Source: an uncultured Clostridium sp. (GTDB taxonomy: Bacteria; Bacillota; Clostridia; TANB77; CAG-508). From it: DNA of 6,849 bases. Each line of letters starts with the position of its first letter. Within the stretch, counting starts at the first letter, position 1. The notes beneath the pieces were generated by a model. The model did no database searches, was not told where the DNA came from, and saw only the letters and a program-made list of their open reading frames with translations. The position numbers and the translations under genes are program-made. This document shows positions 6,677-6,849 of the stretch, piece by piece. Location of the stretch: positions 1-6,849 of the forward strand of contig USTA01000042.1 in assembly GCA_900557475.1 (NCBI GenBank), in the 5' to 3' direction.

Positions 6677-6718
6677 AAGCTATGTGTTTTAGTGATATCT
6701 AAAACACATGGCTTTTTT
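6677..6718 (+). terminator. Strong intrinsic terminator upstream of the pilin-like gene
   Basis: A 16-bp stem, AAGCTATGTGTTTTAG (6677-6692) with CTAAAACACATGGCTT (6699-6714), has one G-U pair, a six-base loop and six Ts at 6713-6718. It sits 46 bases before the next ATG and after a rightward promoter with no full gene between. It therefore most likely acts as a regulated attenuator for the downstream gene. Confidence 0.85.
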
Positions 6719-6764
6719 GCATGAAAAAATTATGTAAATTAAAAATACAAAAGGAGGATAGGAA

Positions 6765-6849
6765 ATGAAAATAAGAAAAAATTTAGAAAAAGGATCAGCA
6801 ACAATGATAGTAATATTTGTAATATTTTTTATAGTAATAATATTATCAA
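6765..6849 (+). CDS. Start of a pilin/TadE-like single-helix protein (cut by window end)
   Basis: Only 28 codons are visible. AAGGAGG (6751-6757) precedes the ATG by seven bases. A short basic leader (MKIRKNLEKG) is followed directly by SATM and an unbroken hydrophobic stretch, IVIFVIFFIVIILS. This arrangement of a charged leader ending in Gly, then a small residue, then one N-terminal helix is typical of class III-signal proteins such as TadE-like pseudopilins and type IV prepilin relatives. The helix could equally be a plain signal anchor. Expression is probably controlled by the leader and terminator upstream. Confidence 0.6.
   Translation, partial: MKIRKNLEKGSATMIVIFVIFFIVIILS

Larger units (their letters stand above)
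6564..6718 (+). ncRNA. Putative attenuator or riboswitch-like leader RNA
   Basis: The stretch from the predicted transcription start to a strong terminator, all before the next gene's ribosome binding site, has the architecture of a transcription attenuator. It contains GCAAAC (6576-6581), then CGCGAAAGCC (6596-6605), a small AGCC-UUGA-GGCU hairpin (6602-6613), and a self-complementary TA run. The GCAAAC and CGCGAAAGCC pieces and their spacing loosely recall c-di-GMP-I (GEMM) riboswitches, which can precede pilus genes in Clostridia. However, the P2 stem is very weak and the 3' conserved segment is not found, so I do not name a class. The alternative is a translated leader peptide (6584-6640). 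Confidence 0.35.

Overview
The window is very AT-rich DNA with strong AGGAGG-type ribosome binding sites, Arg written almost only as AGA/AGG, and a YtxC-family sporulation-associated gene. This fits an uncultivated-type, low-GC Bacillota (Clostridia-like) genome; no finer placement can be supported from the sequence alone.

Layout. Positions 1-115 hold a promoter for metK overlapped by one perfect and one near-perfect DnaA box. On the + strand follows a tight operon: metK (S-adenosylmethionine synthetase), a classical short-chain dehydrogenase starting at a TTG codon, and a large polytopic GT-C-like membrane glycosyltransferase whose reading frame is interrupted twice. A hairpin terminator at 3593-3621 separates it from the convergent ytxC gene (- strand), whose frame is interrupted once. 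Next on the - strand, behind its own terminator, is a 596-residue membrane protein with a Q/N-rich N-terminus made of 78-bp tandem repeats, a DUF2628-like membrane region and a Ser/Thr/Asn-rich tail. The last 460 bases hold two divergent promoters. The rightward one drives a leader with a tiny ORF that runs into a TA microsatellite, then a strong terminator, then the start of a short-leader, one-helix (pilin/TadE-like) protein cut by the window end.

Main observation. There are three apparent frameshifts in two unrelated genes on opposite strands. All three occur exactly at an in-frame CGG codon, all are +1, all follow a codon ending in U, and all resume at GGN: GCU-C-GGU, AUU-C-GGA and AAU-C-GGC. 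I found no other in-frame CGG in any gene of the window, although CGG occurs eight times out of frame inside the same genes. Random pseudogenisation or sequencing error would not be expected to pick out one rare codon. The simplest reading is that CGG is not decoded as an ordinary Arg triplet here, but triggers +1 frameshifting or is read as a CGGN quadruplet. With one base skipped at each site, the glycosyltransferase becomes a continuous 512-residue protein and YtxC a continuous 271-residue protein that keeps its C-terminal Cys motif. metK, the dehydrogenase and the DUF2628-like gene contain no in-frame CGG and are intact.
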